The notes under the pieces are model-generated. The model was not told where the DNA came from. It saw nothing but the letters and a program-made list of their open reading frames with translations, and did no database searches. 64,000 nucleotides of DNA, taken from the NCBI GenBank assembly GCA_046598415.1, contig JBKJIG010000006.1, positions 1 to 64,000 of the forward strand, written 5' to 3'. Below are positions 49,301 to 57,691 of this stretch, in pieces; position 1 is the stretch's first letter, and each line of letters starts with the position of its first letter. The translations under genes were made by a program, and so were the position numbers. Source of the stretch: VFJZ01 sp046598415 (GTDB lineage Bacteria > Actinomycetota > Thermoleophilia > Gaiellales > F1-60-MAGs149).

Positions 49301-50777
49301 CGAAGATCTGGCGCAACTGATCCACGACCTGAAGTCGGTCAACCCGGCGGCAGAGATCTCGGTCAAGCTGGTGGCCGAGGCGGGCGTCGGCACCATCGCC
49401 GCCGGCGTTGCGAAGGCGAAGGCCGAGCACATCGTGATCGCCGGCCACGACGGCGGCACCGGCGCCTCGCCGCTGTCGTCGCTCAAGCACGCCGGGCTGC
49501 CGTGGGAGCTGGGGCTGGCCGAGACGCAGCAGGTGCTCGTCATGAACGGGCTGCGCGGCCGCGTGCGGTTGCAGGTCGACGGCGGCCTGCGCACCGGGCG
49601 CGACGTGCTCATCGGCGCGCTGCTGGGCGCCGAGGAGTTCGCCTTCTCGACAGCACCGCTGATCGCGCTCGGCTGCGTGATGATGCGCGTCTGCCACCTC
49701 AACACCTGCCCGGTCGGGATCGCGACGCAGGATCCCGAGCTGCGGCGGCGCTTCACGGGCATGCCCGACCACGTCGTGCGCTACCTGCTGTTCGTGGCCG
49801 AGGGCGTGCGCGAGCTGATGGCCGCGCTCGGCGTGCGGCGGTTCGAGGACCTCGTCGGCCGCACCGACCTGCTGCGGCCCGCCAGCGCCGACCGCTGGCC
49901 GTGGCTGAAGGATCTCGACCTCGAACCGCTGCTGCATCGGCCCGGCGCGCCCGGCCCGCGCACCCGCACCGAGCACCAGGACCACGGCCTCGACGTCGCG
50001 GCCGACCACCGCTGGCTGGTCGCCGTCGGCGCCGCCGAACGGGGCGAGGCGGTCGAGATCTCCGACGTCGTGCGCAACACCGACCGCTCGGTGGGCGCCA
50101 TGCTGGCCGGCGAGCTGGCCGCCTCCGAGCTCGACGACGACGCGGTCTCGGTGCGGCTCGACGGCACCGGCGGCCAGAGCTTCGGCGCCTTCGCCGTGCG
50201 CGGCATGACCCTCGCCCTGACCGGCGTCGTGAACGACTACTGCGGGAAGGGCCTGTCGGGCGGCCGTCTGGTCGTGGCGCCCGCCGACGACGCGGGGTAC
50301 GTGGCCGAGGAAAACGTCGTCTGCGGCAACGTCGCGCTGTACGGCGCCACCTCGGGTGAGGCGTACTTCCGTGGCCTGGCGGGCGAGCGCTTCTGCGTGC
50401 GCAACTCGGGCGCGACCGCCGTCGTCGAGGGCGTCGGCGACCACGGCTGCGAATACATGACCGGCGGCGTGGTGCTCATCCTCGGCCGCATCGGCCGCAA
50501 CTTCGCGGCCGGCATGTCGGGTGGCACGGCGTACCTGCTGCGCGGCGGGCTCCGCCGCGACCTGATCAACGACGACTCGGTGGCCCTGGTCGATGTCGAG
50601 GACGTCGACGCGCTGACCGCGCTGCTGGAGCGGCACCAGCGGCTCACCGGCAGCGCCGTCGCCGCGCGCCTGCTGGCCCGGCCGAACGACCTCGCCGAGG
50701 CGTTCGTGCAGGTGCTGCCGCACGACCTGCGTCGCGCTCGCCGGCTGGCGCTCGAGGCCGAGGTGGTGCCGGCATGA
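46314..50777 (+). CDS. gltB: Glutamate synthase large subunit
   Basis: A 1487-residue glutamate synthase alpha chain. The order is the N-terminal glutaminase domain with nucleophile Cys14 (HDACGLAAVV, exposed after processing) and HNGEINTVRGN; the central and FMN-binding synthase domain (GGEDLARS, AGHDGGTGASPLSSLKHAG); the 3Fe-4S cluster cysteines Cys1121, Cys1127 and Cys1132 in CVMMRVCHLNTCPVG; and the C-terminal GXGXG helix domain ending near residue 1450. It transfers glutamine nitrogen to 2-oxoglutarate. The GTG start has TAGATT 7 nt upstream. It overlaps gltD by 4 bp (ATGA). Confidence 0.97.
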   Translation: MGGLYDPRFEHDACGLAAVVRLDGVRTHEVVAAGVEALRNMDHRGASGSDPETGDGAGILLQVPDAFFRRVVREELQLELPLPGQYAVGMAFLPREPGLRLRCEELFVRICAEEGHRALGWRDVPVRSDRIGELARQSEPVVRQLFVERRGGDDEAFERKLAVIRRRVEKEAGAGGVEMADFSVVSLSSRTIVYKGLLRARQLDEYYADLAAPDIASALVLVHSRFSTNTLGTWDLAHPFNLLCHNGEINTVRGNGAWLTAREPQLRSDVFGGDLQKLFPIAEERWSDSAKLDAMLDLLILGGRSLPHALAMLIPPAWTDPTLDLDDDVRAFHEYHASLVEPWDGPAAILASDGVQVVATLDRNGLRPCRFVRTRDGLVVIASEVGVLDIPPSEIVEAGRLEPGRMLVVDTLSGRLIRDGEVKRSLAARQPYRQWLDEEKLFLADQRPRQVEAMSPDELHRLQCAFGYTQEDLRLLIGPMARDGAEPVGSMGDDTPLAALSERPKLLSAYFKQHFAQVTNPPIDPQREALVMSLRTTVGAIGNLLDETPEHCRRVAMPTPVLQNGELAKLRTLDRERFPTATLSTLYEIADGPAGLERAVDALCRQASRLVWDGTAILILSDRGVSDTMAPISPLLATAAVHAHLVREGARTMCGLVVESGEPREAMHFALLLGYGAAAVNPYLALESLRALHREGELGELTLGVARERYIAGVGKSLLKVCSKMGISTVQSYRGAQIFEAIGLGRRMVDRYFTGTVSRVGGLELPDLHDEIAERHAAAFSADPQATSPELDPGGEYQQRRRGEHHAWNPDTIVKLQRAVRDDSYATFREYAEALDASTRLQTLRGLFEIVPATQPIPLEEVESSAEIVKRFATGAMSLGSISPEAHETLGIAMNRLGGRSNTGEGGEDLARSVPDANGDLRRSAIKQVASGRFGVTARYLRDADQLQIKVAQGAKPGEGGQLPGHKVDALIARLRHSTPGVGLTSPPPHHDIYSIEDLAQLIHDLKSVNPAAEISVKLVAEAGVGTIAAGVAKAKAEHIVIAGHDGGTGASPLSSLKHAGLPWELGLAETQQVLVMNGLRGRVRLQVDGGLRTGRDVLIGALLGAEEFAFSTAPLIALGCVMMRVCHLNTCPVGIATQDPELRRRFTGMPDHVVRYLLFVAEGVRELMAALGVRRFEDLVGRTDLLRPASADRWPWLKDLDLEPLLHRPGAPGPRTRTEHQDHGLDVAADHRWLVAVGAAERGEAVEISDVVRNTDRSVGAMLAGELAASELDDDAVSVRLDGTGGQSFGAFAVRGMTLALTGVVNDYCGKGLSGGRLVVAPADDAGYVAEENVVCGNVALYGATSGEAYFRGLAGERFCVRNSGATAVVEGVGDHGCEYMTGGVVLILGRIGRNFAAGMSGGTAYLLRGGLRRDLINDDSVALVDVEDVDALTALLERHQRLTGSAVAARLLARPNDLAEAFVQVLPHDLRRARRLALEAEVVPA

Positions 50778-52159
50778 CCGATCCCCGCGGATTCCTCCAG
50801 ATCCAGCGGCGCGTCGCGCCGTACCGGCCGGTCGAGCAGCGGCGCGCCGACTGGGGCGACGTCAACGGGGCGGCCGACGCGGGCCTCGTTCGCGAGCAGG
50901 CGCGCCGGTGCATGGACTGCGGCGTGCCGTTCTGCCACACCGGCTGCCCGCTCGGCAACCTGATCCCCGACTGGAACGACCTCGTCGAGCGCGGCCGCTG
51001 GCGCGAGGCACACGAGCAGCTCGACGCCACGAACAACTTCCCCGAGTTCACCGGCAAGCTCTGCCCCGCGCCCTGCGAGGAGGCGTGCGTGCTGACGATC
51101 AACGACGACCCGGTGACGATCAAGCAGGTCGAGATGGCGATCTCGGACCGGTCGTTCGCCGAGGGCTGGGTCGTGCCGCAGCCGCCGGCGAGCGAGAGCG
51201 GCCGCAGCGTGGCCGTCGTCGGATCGGGGCCGGCGGGCCTCGCCGCCGCGCAGCAGCTGCGGCGCGCCGGGCACGCCGTGACGGTGTTCGAGCGCGACGA
51301 CCGCCCCGGTGGCCTGCTGCGCTACGGCATCCCCGACTTCAAGCTCTCCAAGGCGATGGTCGACCGCCGCCTCGAGCAGCTGGTCGCCGAGGGCGTGGAG
51401 TTTCGCTGCAGCGAGGCGATCGACGACCTCGACGGTCTGCGCGGGGACCACAGCGCGGTCGTGCTCGCCACGGGCGCCCAGCGGCACCGCGACCTTCAGC
51501 TGCCGGGCCGCGAGCTGGCCGGCATCGAGCTCGCCATGCCGTACCTGATCTCGGCGAACCGCCGCTGCGCCGGCCTCGACGCGGGGCCGATCATCGCGAC
51601 CGGCCTGCGCGTCGCCATCCTCGGCGGCGGCGACACCAGCGCCGACTGCCTCGGCTCGGCCCATCGCGAGGCGTGCGCGTCGGTCGTCGAGATCGCTCAC
51701 GGGGTCGAGCCGCCGACCGAGCGCTCGCCGCTGCAGACGTGGCCGCGCTGGCCGCGCCTGCGCCGTTCGTACGCCGCGCACCTGGAGGGCGGGGAGCGCC
51801 GCTACGCCTACGAGACGGTCGAGTTCCTCGGCCGCGACGGTCGCGTCACCGGCCTGCGCGACGCAGCCGGTGCCGAGATCGAGGTCGACCTGGTGCTTGT
51901 TGCGGTGGGCTTCACCGGCGTCGAGGCCGACCTCGGCGCCGATCTGACGCCGCGCTCGACGATGCGGGTCGACGAGTCGTTCGCCACCACGCTGGCGGGC
52001 GTGTTCGCGGCGGGCGACTGCGTGCGCGGCGCCGACCTGATCGTGTCGGCCATCGCCGACGGCCGGGAGTGCGCGCGGGCGGTCGACCGGTTCCTGACAG
52101 GCTCGACGACATTGCCCTTCCGCGATCGCCCGACCCTCGTACACTCCAACGATGTCTGA
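50774..52159 (+). CDS. gltD: Glutamate synthase small subunit
   Basis: A 461-residue flavoprotein that feeds NADPH electrons to GltB. The N-terminal cysteines for two 4Fe-4S clusters are in RRCMDCGVPFCHTGCPLGN and LCPAPCEEACVL. The FAD site is VVGSGPAGLAAAQQL, and the NADPH site is AILGGGDTSADCLGSA. GVFAAGDCVRGADLIVSAIA closes the FAD domain. It follows gltB directly and overlaps the OsmC-family gene by 8 bp. Confidence 0.97.
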   Translation: MTDPRGFLQIQRRVAPYRPVEQRRADWGDVNGAADAGLVREQARRCMDCGVPFCHTGCPLGNLIPDWNDLVERGRWREAHEQLDATNNFPEFTGKLCPAPCEEACVLTINDDPVTIKQVEMAISDRSFAEGWVVPQPPASESGRSVAVVGSGPAGLAAAQQLRRAGHAVTVFERDDRPGGLLRYGIPDFKLSKAMVDRRLEQLVAEGVEFRCSEAIDDLDGLRGDHSAVVLATGAQRHRDLQLPGRELAGIELAMPYLISANRRCAGLDAGPIIATGLRVAILGGGDTSADCLGSAHREACASVVEIAHGVEPPTERSPLQTWPRWPRLRRSYAAHLEGGERRYAYETVEFLGRDGRVTGLRDAAGAEIEVDLVLVAVGFTGVEADLGADLTPRSTMRVDESFATTLAGVFAAGDCVRGADLIVSAIADGRECARAVDRFLTGSTTLPFRDRPTLVHSNDV

Positions 52160-52565
52160 ACTCGTCTCGACTGCAAACGCCGTCTGGCAAGGCGGCCTCG
52201 CCGATGGCTCCGGCACCGTTTCGTTCGCGAGCGGCGCGACCGGCCCGCTGGCCGTCTCCTGGGCCAGCCGCACCGAGGCGGCCAACGGCAAGACCAGCCC
52301 CGAGGAGCTGATCGGCGCCGCGCATGCCGCCTGCTACTCGATGGCCCTCTCGCACGAGATCGCGGGGCTCGGCGGCACGCCGGTGGAGCTTGACGTGACC
52401 GCGAAGGTGACCTTCGCCGGGGGCATCACCGGTGTCGCGCTGTCCGTCTCGGGGACGGTCGACGGCCTCGACGCCGACGGCTTCGCCAAGGCGGCCGAGG
52501 CGGCGAAGGTGGGCTGCCCGGTCTCGCGTGCACTGGCCGTGCCGATCACGCTGACCGTCAACTAG
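52152..52565 (+). CDS. OsmC/Ohr family peroxiredoxin
   Basis: A 137-residue OsmC-type hydroperoxide reductase. The two redox cysteines are Cys61 (AAHAACYSMALSHEI) and Cys122 (KVGCPVSRAL), close to the positions in E. coli OsmC, and Glu51-52 precede the first in SPEELIGAA. It detoxifies organic hydroperoxides. A TACACT box 6 nt before the ATG, inside the gltD 3' end, suggests its own leaderless promoter. It converges on the small lipoprotein genes. Confidence 0.93.
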   Translation: MSELVSTANAVWQGGLADGSGTVSFASGATGPLAVSWASRTEAANGKTSPEELIGAAHAACYSMALSHEIAGLGGTPVELDVTAKVTFAGGITGVALSVSGTVDGLDADGFAKAAEAAKVGCPVSRALAVPITLTVN

Positions 52566-52571
52566 ACCGAC

Positions 52572-53033
52572 CTAGCGGCCGCTGCCGCAGACCTTGAGCC
52601 CGTAGGCGCCGGCGACCTTCTGCGCCTCCTGCACCTTCGGTTGGTTCGTGGCCGTGAACGTCTGGATCGCGGCGGTGTCGCCCGTGCGCGCAATCTTCTG
52701 GAGTTCCTCCGCCAGCGTCAGCTGCAGCGCCGCGGCCTCGACCACTGCCGCCGCGTTCGCCCGCTCGGAATCGATCGGCGTCAGCGTTTTCAGGTCCGCC
52801 ACCTCGCGCCGGAAGATGCCGATCAGCGAGTCGAGCTGCGTGACCAGGGCCGGCGTCGACTGCGGCGCCGGCAGGTCGCTTGCCTCGTCCTTCGACCGGG
52901 CGCAGATGTCGTCGGCCGCGGAGACCCACTCGACCTTCGTCAGGCGCCCACCGCTGCTGGTCGTCGACCCGCCGTAGCTGCCACAGCCGGCCAGCAGCGC
53001 GGCGGCGAGCGCCAGCCAGACGAGTCGCGTCAC
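52572..53033 (-). CDS. Small lipoprotein with C-terminal cysteine
   Basis: A 153-residue lipoprotein. The signal ends in a lipobox (ALLAGC) and is followed by a Ser/Gly/Thr linker. The mature part is helical and charged, with one Cys in DDICARSKDEAS and one near the end (GLKVCGSGR), which probably form a disulfide. This arrangement matches the next gene upstream, so the two are tandem paralogues. The GTG start overlaps that gene's stop (GTGA). I do not recognise the family; a cell-surface helical-bundle protein is the best description. Confidence 0.75.
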   Translation of the reverse strand: MTRLVWLALAAALLAGCGSYGGSTTSSGGRLTKVEWVSAADDICARSKDEASDLPAPQSTPALVTQLDSLIGIFRREVADLKTLTPIDSERANAAAVVEAAALQLTLAEELQKIARTGDTAAIQTFTATNQPKVQEAQKVAGAYGLKVCGSGR

Positions 53034-53485
53034 GGCGTCGCCCCGCAGACCTGCATGCCGAGCTTTTTGGCGAGCTTCTTCGCCTTCTGATCGACCGCGC
53101 CGTTCTGCTTCACGAAGTCGTCGATGGCGGCCGGCTCGCCGGACGCCGCCACCTTGACGAGGCCCTTTGCGACCCGCACGACCGCGTCCAGCGTCTCGTT
53201 CAGCTCCTTGACCCGGTCCTCGTCGCCGGCAGGTGCCTGCAACGCCTTCAGGTCGTCGCGCTCCTGCGTGACGATCTCGGCTGCCCGCTTGGCGTAGGCC
53301 GACAGGTCGTTGAGACCGTCGGGCTGGCCGAGCGCCTGCAGCGCGCCGTCCGCCTGCTGGCACACGGCATCGGCCTGCTGCGCGTACGCGGCACGCGAGA
53401 CCTGCTCGTCCGGCGAGGGCTTCTTGGAGTCGCCACAGCCGGCGATGAGCAGGACCAGGGGCACGAGGATGATCGATCGGCGCAA
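53030..53485 (-). CDS. Small lipoprotein, paralogue of downstream gene
   Basis: A 151-residue lipoprotein with signal IILVPLVLLIAGC (lipobox LIAGC) and a polar linker. The mature part is an all-helical region with QADAVCQQADGALQALG near the start and KKLGMQVCGATP at the end, mirroring the two-cysteine layout of the following gene. The TTG start at 53485 is the only one that leaves a full signal peptide. The gene is divergent from mutS2; only 13 bp separate the starts, so their promoters must overlap the opposite coding sequences. The function is unknown. Confidence 0.75.
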   Translation of the reverse strand: MRRSIILVPLVLLIAGCGDSKKPSPDEQVSRAAYAQQADAVCQQADGALQALGQPDGLNDLSAYAKRAAEIVTQERDDLKALQAPAGDEDRVKELNETLDAVVRVAKGLVKVAASGEPAAIDDFVKQNGAVDQKAKKLAKKLGMQVCGATP

Positions 53486-53498
53486 CTAGAATCCGTCC

Positions 53499-55886
53499 GT
53501 GGACGAGCATAGCCTGCAGGTGCTCGAGCTCGATGCGATCCGGGCGCTGCTCGCGGAGGAGGCGTCGTTCGCCGGCGGGCACGAGTTGGCGGTCGCGCTC
53601 GCACCGTCGACCGACGCCACCGTGGTCGCGCGCCGCCAGGCCGAGACGGCCGAGGCGGTGCTGCTCATCGACGGCGGCGCGCCGCGCCTGGCGGGTGCGC
53701 ACGACGTGCGGCCGGCGGCGACCGCGGCCGTGCGCTCGGCCGTGCTGCAGCCCGATCAGCTGGCGGCCATCGCGGACACGGCGCGTGCCGGCATCGACGT
53801 CCGCCGGGTGCTCGCTGCGCGCGACGATGTGCCGCGGCTGACGGCGATCGCCGGCGCGGTGGCGCCGTCGCTGGAAGGGCTCGCATCGCGCCTCGAGGCG
53901 GCGGTCGAGCCCGACGGCAGCCGCCTGCGTGACAGCGCCTCGCCGCGGCTGCGCAGCCTGCGGCGCGAGGTCGCGCAGGCGCGCGGCCGCGCGACCGACA
54001 AGCTGCGCCAGCTCGCGGCGCAGCTGAAGGCGCACCTGCAGGAGGACTTCGTGACCGAGCGTGGCGGGCGTCCCGTGCTCGCCGTCAGGGCCACCAGCCG
54101 GTCGGCCGTGCCGGGCATCGTCCACGACACGTCGGGTTCCGGGCAGACGCTGTTCGTCGAGCCGTTCGCGATCGTCGAGGCGCAGAACGCGATCCGCGAG
54201 CTCGCCGCGGCGGAGCGCGAGGAGGTCGACCGCATCCTCGTCGAGCTGTCCGCGCTCGTCCGCGTGGCCGCGCCCGACGTGATCGAGTGCGTCGACGCGC
54301 TCGCCCACATCGACCTGGCGCTGGCCGCGGGCGGCCTGGCCCGGCGGCTGGGTGGCTGCCCGGTCGAGATCACCGCCGACGTGTGGCTGGTCGAGGCCCG
54401 CCATCCGCTGCTCGATCGCACCATCGCCGTGCCGATCGACCTCGACCTGCGCGGCATCCGCGGCGTGGTCGTCTCCGGCCCCAACACCGGCGGCAAGACG
54501 GTCGGCATGAAGACGCTCGGACTCGCCGCGCTGATGCACCAGTGCGGTCTCCGCCCGCCGGCGGTGAGGGCGAGCCTGCCGGTGTTCGACGAGGTGCTGG
54601 CCGACATCGGCGACGAGCAGTCGATCGCAATGAGCCTCTCCACGTTCTCGGGCCACATCCGCAACCTCACGCAGATCCTCGCGCGCTCGGGCGAGCGGTC
54701 GCTGGTGCTGCTCGACGAGGTCGCCGCGGGCACCGGTCCGCACGAGGGTGCGGCGCTCGCGCGGGCACTGCTGGAGCGGCTGGTCGAGCGCGGCGCGCTG
54801 GTGATGGCGACGACGCACTACCCGGAGCTGAAGGAGTGGGCGAGCGCGACCGGGGGCGTCGTCAACGCCGCCGTCGGCTTCGATCCCGAGACGCTCGCCC
54901 CGACCTACCGCGTGACGCTGGGCCGGCCGGGTGCGTCGCACGCGCTGCAGATCGCCGAGCGGCTCGGGCTCGGTGACGGCGTGCCCGAGCGCGCCCGGGC
55001 GCGGATGGCGCCGGAGCGCCTGCACGTGTCGGAGCTGCTGGCGGAGGCGGCCGGCGCCGAGCGCGACGCCGCCGAGGTGCTGCGCGGCGCGCGGGTTGCG
55101 GGACAGCAGGCCGACGAGGTGCTGGCCGACGCGCAGCGGCGCGAGCGTGAGCTGCGCGAGGCGCTGGAGGCGGTCCGGGCCGGCGCGCAGGCGGAGCGCG
55201 AGCGGGCACGGGTCGAGGCGGAGCGCCAGCTGAGCGACTACCGGCGAGAGCTCGACGCGCTGCGCGGCGAGATCCGCGAGGCCCGCCGGCAGGAGCAGGA
55301 GCGCGGCCACGCCGTCTCCGAGGCGGCCGACGAGGCGCTCCGCGCACGCGATCGCAGTCTCGACCGCGCCTCGCGCCGCACGCGCACCGCGCACGACGCG
55401 CTGGAGGCGGCGCTGACCGAGCCGCCGGTGCAGATCTCGCGGCCGCTCGCCGTCGGCGATCCGGTGATCGCGCCGGCGCTCGGCGTGCGGGGGACGATCA
55501 CCGAGATCAGCGGCGACGAGGCCGAGGTGCACGGCGGCAAGCTCCGCATCAAGGTGCCGTTGGCGCGGCTGCAGCCCGACCCGCGCGGCGGCGTCACCCG
55601 CGACGTGCAGGAGCGGCAGGTGCAGGTGAAGGTCGCGCGCGGCGAGCCGGTCGAGTTCCAGATCGACCTGCGCGGCCGCACCGCGGACGAGGCGCGGGAG
55701 GAGGTGCGTCGCTACGTCGACCAGGCGCACCTGTCGGGCCGCGACGAGGTCGAGATCGTGCATGGCCGTGGCACCGGCGCCGTCCGCAAGGCGGTGCGCG
55801 ACGAGCTCGCGTCGCATCCCCTGGTCGCGTCGACGGCGTCGGTGAGCGCCGACGGCGCCACGATCGCGAAGCTCGAGTCTCGGTAG
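53499..55886 (+). CDS. mutS2: Endonuclease MutS2 (MutS-like ATPase with Smr domain)
   Basis: A 795-residue protein with the MutS core and ATPase but no mismatch-recognition domain. The P-loop GPNTGGKT is at residues 327-334, and LLDEVAAGTGPHEG is Walker B. A long coiled coil (residues 510-620) follows. The C-terminal Smr nuclease domain has IDLRGRTADEAREEV and IVHGRGTGAVRKAV. MutS2 acts on recombination intermediates or on collided ribosomes; the role differs between species. Many actinobacteria lack it, so its presence argues for a deep branch. The GTG start has TAGAAT 6 nt upstream. Confidence 0.96.
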   Translation: MDEHSLQVLELDAIRALLAEEASFAGGHELAVALAPSTDATVVARRQAETAEAVLLIDGGAPRLAGAHDVRPAATAAVRSAVLQPDQLAAIADTARAGIDVRRVLAARDDVPRLTAIAGAVAPSLEGLASRLEAAVEPDGSRLRDSASPRLRSLRREVAQARGRATDKLRQLAAQLKAHLQEDFVTERGGRPVLAVRATSRSAVPGIVHDTSGSGQTLFVEPFAIVEAQNAIRELAAAEREEVDRILVELSALVRVAAPDVIECVDALAHIDLALAAGGLARRLGGCPVEITADVWLVEARHPLLDRTIAVPIDLDLRGIRGVVVSGPNTGGKTVGMKTLGLAALMHQCGLRPPAVRASLPVFDEVLADIGDEQSIAMSLSTFSGHIRNLTQILARSGERSLVLLDEVAAGTGPHEGAALARALLERLVERGALVMATTHYPELKEWASATGGVVNAAVGFDPETLAPTYRVTLGRPGASHALQIAERLGLGDGVPERARARMAPERLHVSELLAEAAGAERDAAEVLRGARVAGQQADEVLADAQRRERELREALEAVRAGAQAERERARVEAERQLSDYRRELDALRGEIREARRQEQERGHAVSEAADEALRARDRSLDRASRRTRTAHDALEAALTEPPVQISRPLAVGDPVIAPALGVRGTITEISGDEAEVHGGKLRIKVPLARLQPDPRGGVTRDVQERQVQVKVARGEPVEFQIDLRGRTADEAREEVRRYVDQAHLSGRDEVEIVHGRGTGAVRKAVRDELASHPLVASTASVSADGATIAKLESR

Positions 55887-55908
55887 GAGGATCGCCGTCG
55901 GATCCGTG

Positions 55909-55949
55909 CCTGGCACGAAAGCGCCACGGGCTGACGCATTCGTGCCAGG
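55909..55949. terminator. Inverted repeat between convergent mutS2 and permease genes
   Basis: CCTGGCACGAA (55909-55919) and TTCGTGCCAGG (55939-55949) are perfect 11-bp arms around a 19-bp spacer. It lies in the 83-bp gap between two convergent genes, so it may stop transcription in both directions. There is no T-tract, and the sequence could instead be a dispersed repeat element. Confidence 0.55.
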
Positions 55950-55969
55950 CGCCGAAACGGACTGTCGGA

Positions 55970-57571
55970 TCAGTCGCCCGAGATGTCCTTCTCGGCCGCG
56001 AGGACGCTCGGGATCTCCGGGCCGGTGAACCAGTTCTTGGCCGAGACCAGCCACCAGATGCCGGCGAACAGGATCACCGCCCCGACCAGCACCGGCGCGT
56101 AGTTGACGGCGCCGTTGTCGAGCGCGAACCCGTCACGGCCGGGGATGCCCGCCGGGCTGAACGGCGCGGACATGTACACGCAGATGATCACTACCTCGGC
56201 GACGGCGACCGGGCACATCCACTTGTATCGCTTGCCGAGTGTCCACGGTCCGGCCTCGAAGGAATCGCCCATCCGCCATCGCAGGTAGATCGGGATGGCG
56301 TAGGCGATGTACAGGCCGAGCACCGTGATCGACACGATCGCGTAGAAGGCGAACGGCACGTTGGCGGCGTTGCCCTTGAGTGCCGGCAGCGCGACGATGA
56401 GGCACAGGAAGGCCATCGCCAGCGTGGCGTTGATGGGAGCCCGGTTCTTCGACACCTTCGACCACAACTGGTGTCCGGGGACGGCCCGGTCGCGGCTGAA
56501 CGCGAACATCATCCGCGACGCGCTCGTCATGCCGGAGCCGGCGCAGAAGAACTGCCCGATGGTGGCGATCACCATCACGATCTTGAACGTCGCGATCGAC
56601 AGCGACGACGCAAAGATGCCGACGACGTAGCCGGCGCCGTACGGGTTGTCGCCGTTGACGTTGTTGATGAAGTCGACGTTGGTGGCCGCGAAGGTGAACA
56701 GGATCAGCAGGATCCAGCCGCCGACGGCCGACCAGAAGATCGCCTGCCAGAGGCCGCGGGCGGCGGCCTTCGACGCGCTCTGCGTCTCCTCCGACAGGTG
56801 GGCGCAGGCGTCGTACCCGGTCTGCGTGTACTGCGTCAGCAGGAAACCGAGCGGCAGCACGTAGAACCAGTAGCCGATGCCGCCGTTCGAGCCGTTGAAG
56901 AAGCCGGAGTTGTTGATGCGCTCCGTGAACACGAACGAGAAGCTCTGGTGTCCGTGCAGCGTGAAGAAGAGGAGGATGACGACGATCACCGACGGCCCGA
57001 GCACGTGCCACCACACCGACGCGTTATTCCAGTGCCGCAGGATGTGCGCCGGGAAGATGTTCAGCAGCGTGTGTGCCGCCAGGAAGATCACGTAGATGAT
57101 GAAGATGTTCGTGAGGCTGAACGCGTCGTACCCCGAGTCGAACAGGCCGATCGTGAACGACGCGAACAGCGCCGCGCCGTAGTCGACGGACGCCACGACG
57201 CCGACCAGGCCGACCAGGTTGAACCAGCCGGTGAACCAACCCCAGCCCGGGCCGCCCAGGCGCAGCGCCCAGTAGTAGATGCCGCCGGCGGTCGGGAAGG
57301 CCGACAGGATCTCCGACATGCAGAGGCCGATGATCAGGATGAAGCCGCAGATGATCGGCCAGCCCCACGAGATGGCGACGGGGCCGCCGTTGTTCCACGC
57401 CTGGCCGTAGGTCGTGAAGCACCCGGCCAGGATCGAGATGATCGAGAACGAGATCGCGAAGTTCGTGAATCCCGTCCACGAGCGTTCGAGCTCCTGGTTG
57501 TAGCCGAGCTCCTTGAGGCGCCGCGCATCGTCGTCGAGGGGCGTGCCCACGACATCGGACGCTCCGGACAT
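55970..57571 (-). CDS. APC superfamily amino acid/amine permease
   Basis: A 533-residue transporter with about 12 helices. The N-terminus DDARRLKELGYNQELERSWT, FTNFAISFSIISILAG and GWPIICGFILIIGLCMSEIL are typical of the amino acid/choline (ACT) group that includes GabP-like and yeast Hnm1-like proteins. AHLSEETQSASKAAARGLWQ is the conserved loop motif. It probably imports a GABA- or choline-like amine or amino acid. The ATG follows GGGAGGAGA, a clear ribosome site. The gene converges on mutS2. Confidence 0.92.
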   Translation of the reverse strand: MSGASDVVGTPLDDDARRLKELGYNQELERSWTGFTNFAISFSIISILAGCFTTYGQAWNNGGPVAISWGWPIICGFILIIGLCMSEILSAFPTAGGIYYWALRLGGPGWGWFTGWFNLVGLVGVVASVDYGAALFASFTIGLFDSGYDAFSLTNIFIIYVIFLAAHTLLNIFPAHILRHWNNASVWWHVLGPSVIVVILLFFTLHGHQSFSFVFTERINNSGFFNGSNGGIGYWFYVLPLGFLLTQYTQTGYDACAHLSEETQSASKAAARGLWQAIFWSAVGGWILLILFTFAATNVDFINNVNGDNPYGAGYVVGIFASSLSIATFKIVMVIATIGQFFCAGSGMTSASRMMFAFSRDRAVPGHQLWSKVSKNRAPINATLAMAFLCLIVALPALKGNAANVPFAFYAIVSITVLGLYIAYAIPIYLRWRMGDSFEAGPWTLGKRYKWMCPVAVAEVVIICVYMSAPFSPAGIPGRDGFALDNGAVNYAPVLVGAVILFAGIWWLVSAKNWFTGPEIPSVLAAEKDISGD

Positions 57572-57691
57572 GCTGTCTCCTCCCTGCAGCGCCCTCGCAA
57601 GCCGGCGGCCCTCGAAGGCTGAGTCGCGCCGATCCTACGGGCTGAGGGCAAGCCGGGTCACCGAATGGGTGTTTTGCGCCATGTCGGTTCG

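Noticed and set aside
52572..56054. 1160-codon minus-strand frame opposite mutS2
   Set aside because: Its long part is an Arg/Ala/His-rich shadow of mutS2. Only the terminal segment, starting at GTG 53033, is a real lipoprotein gene.
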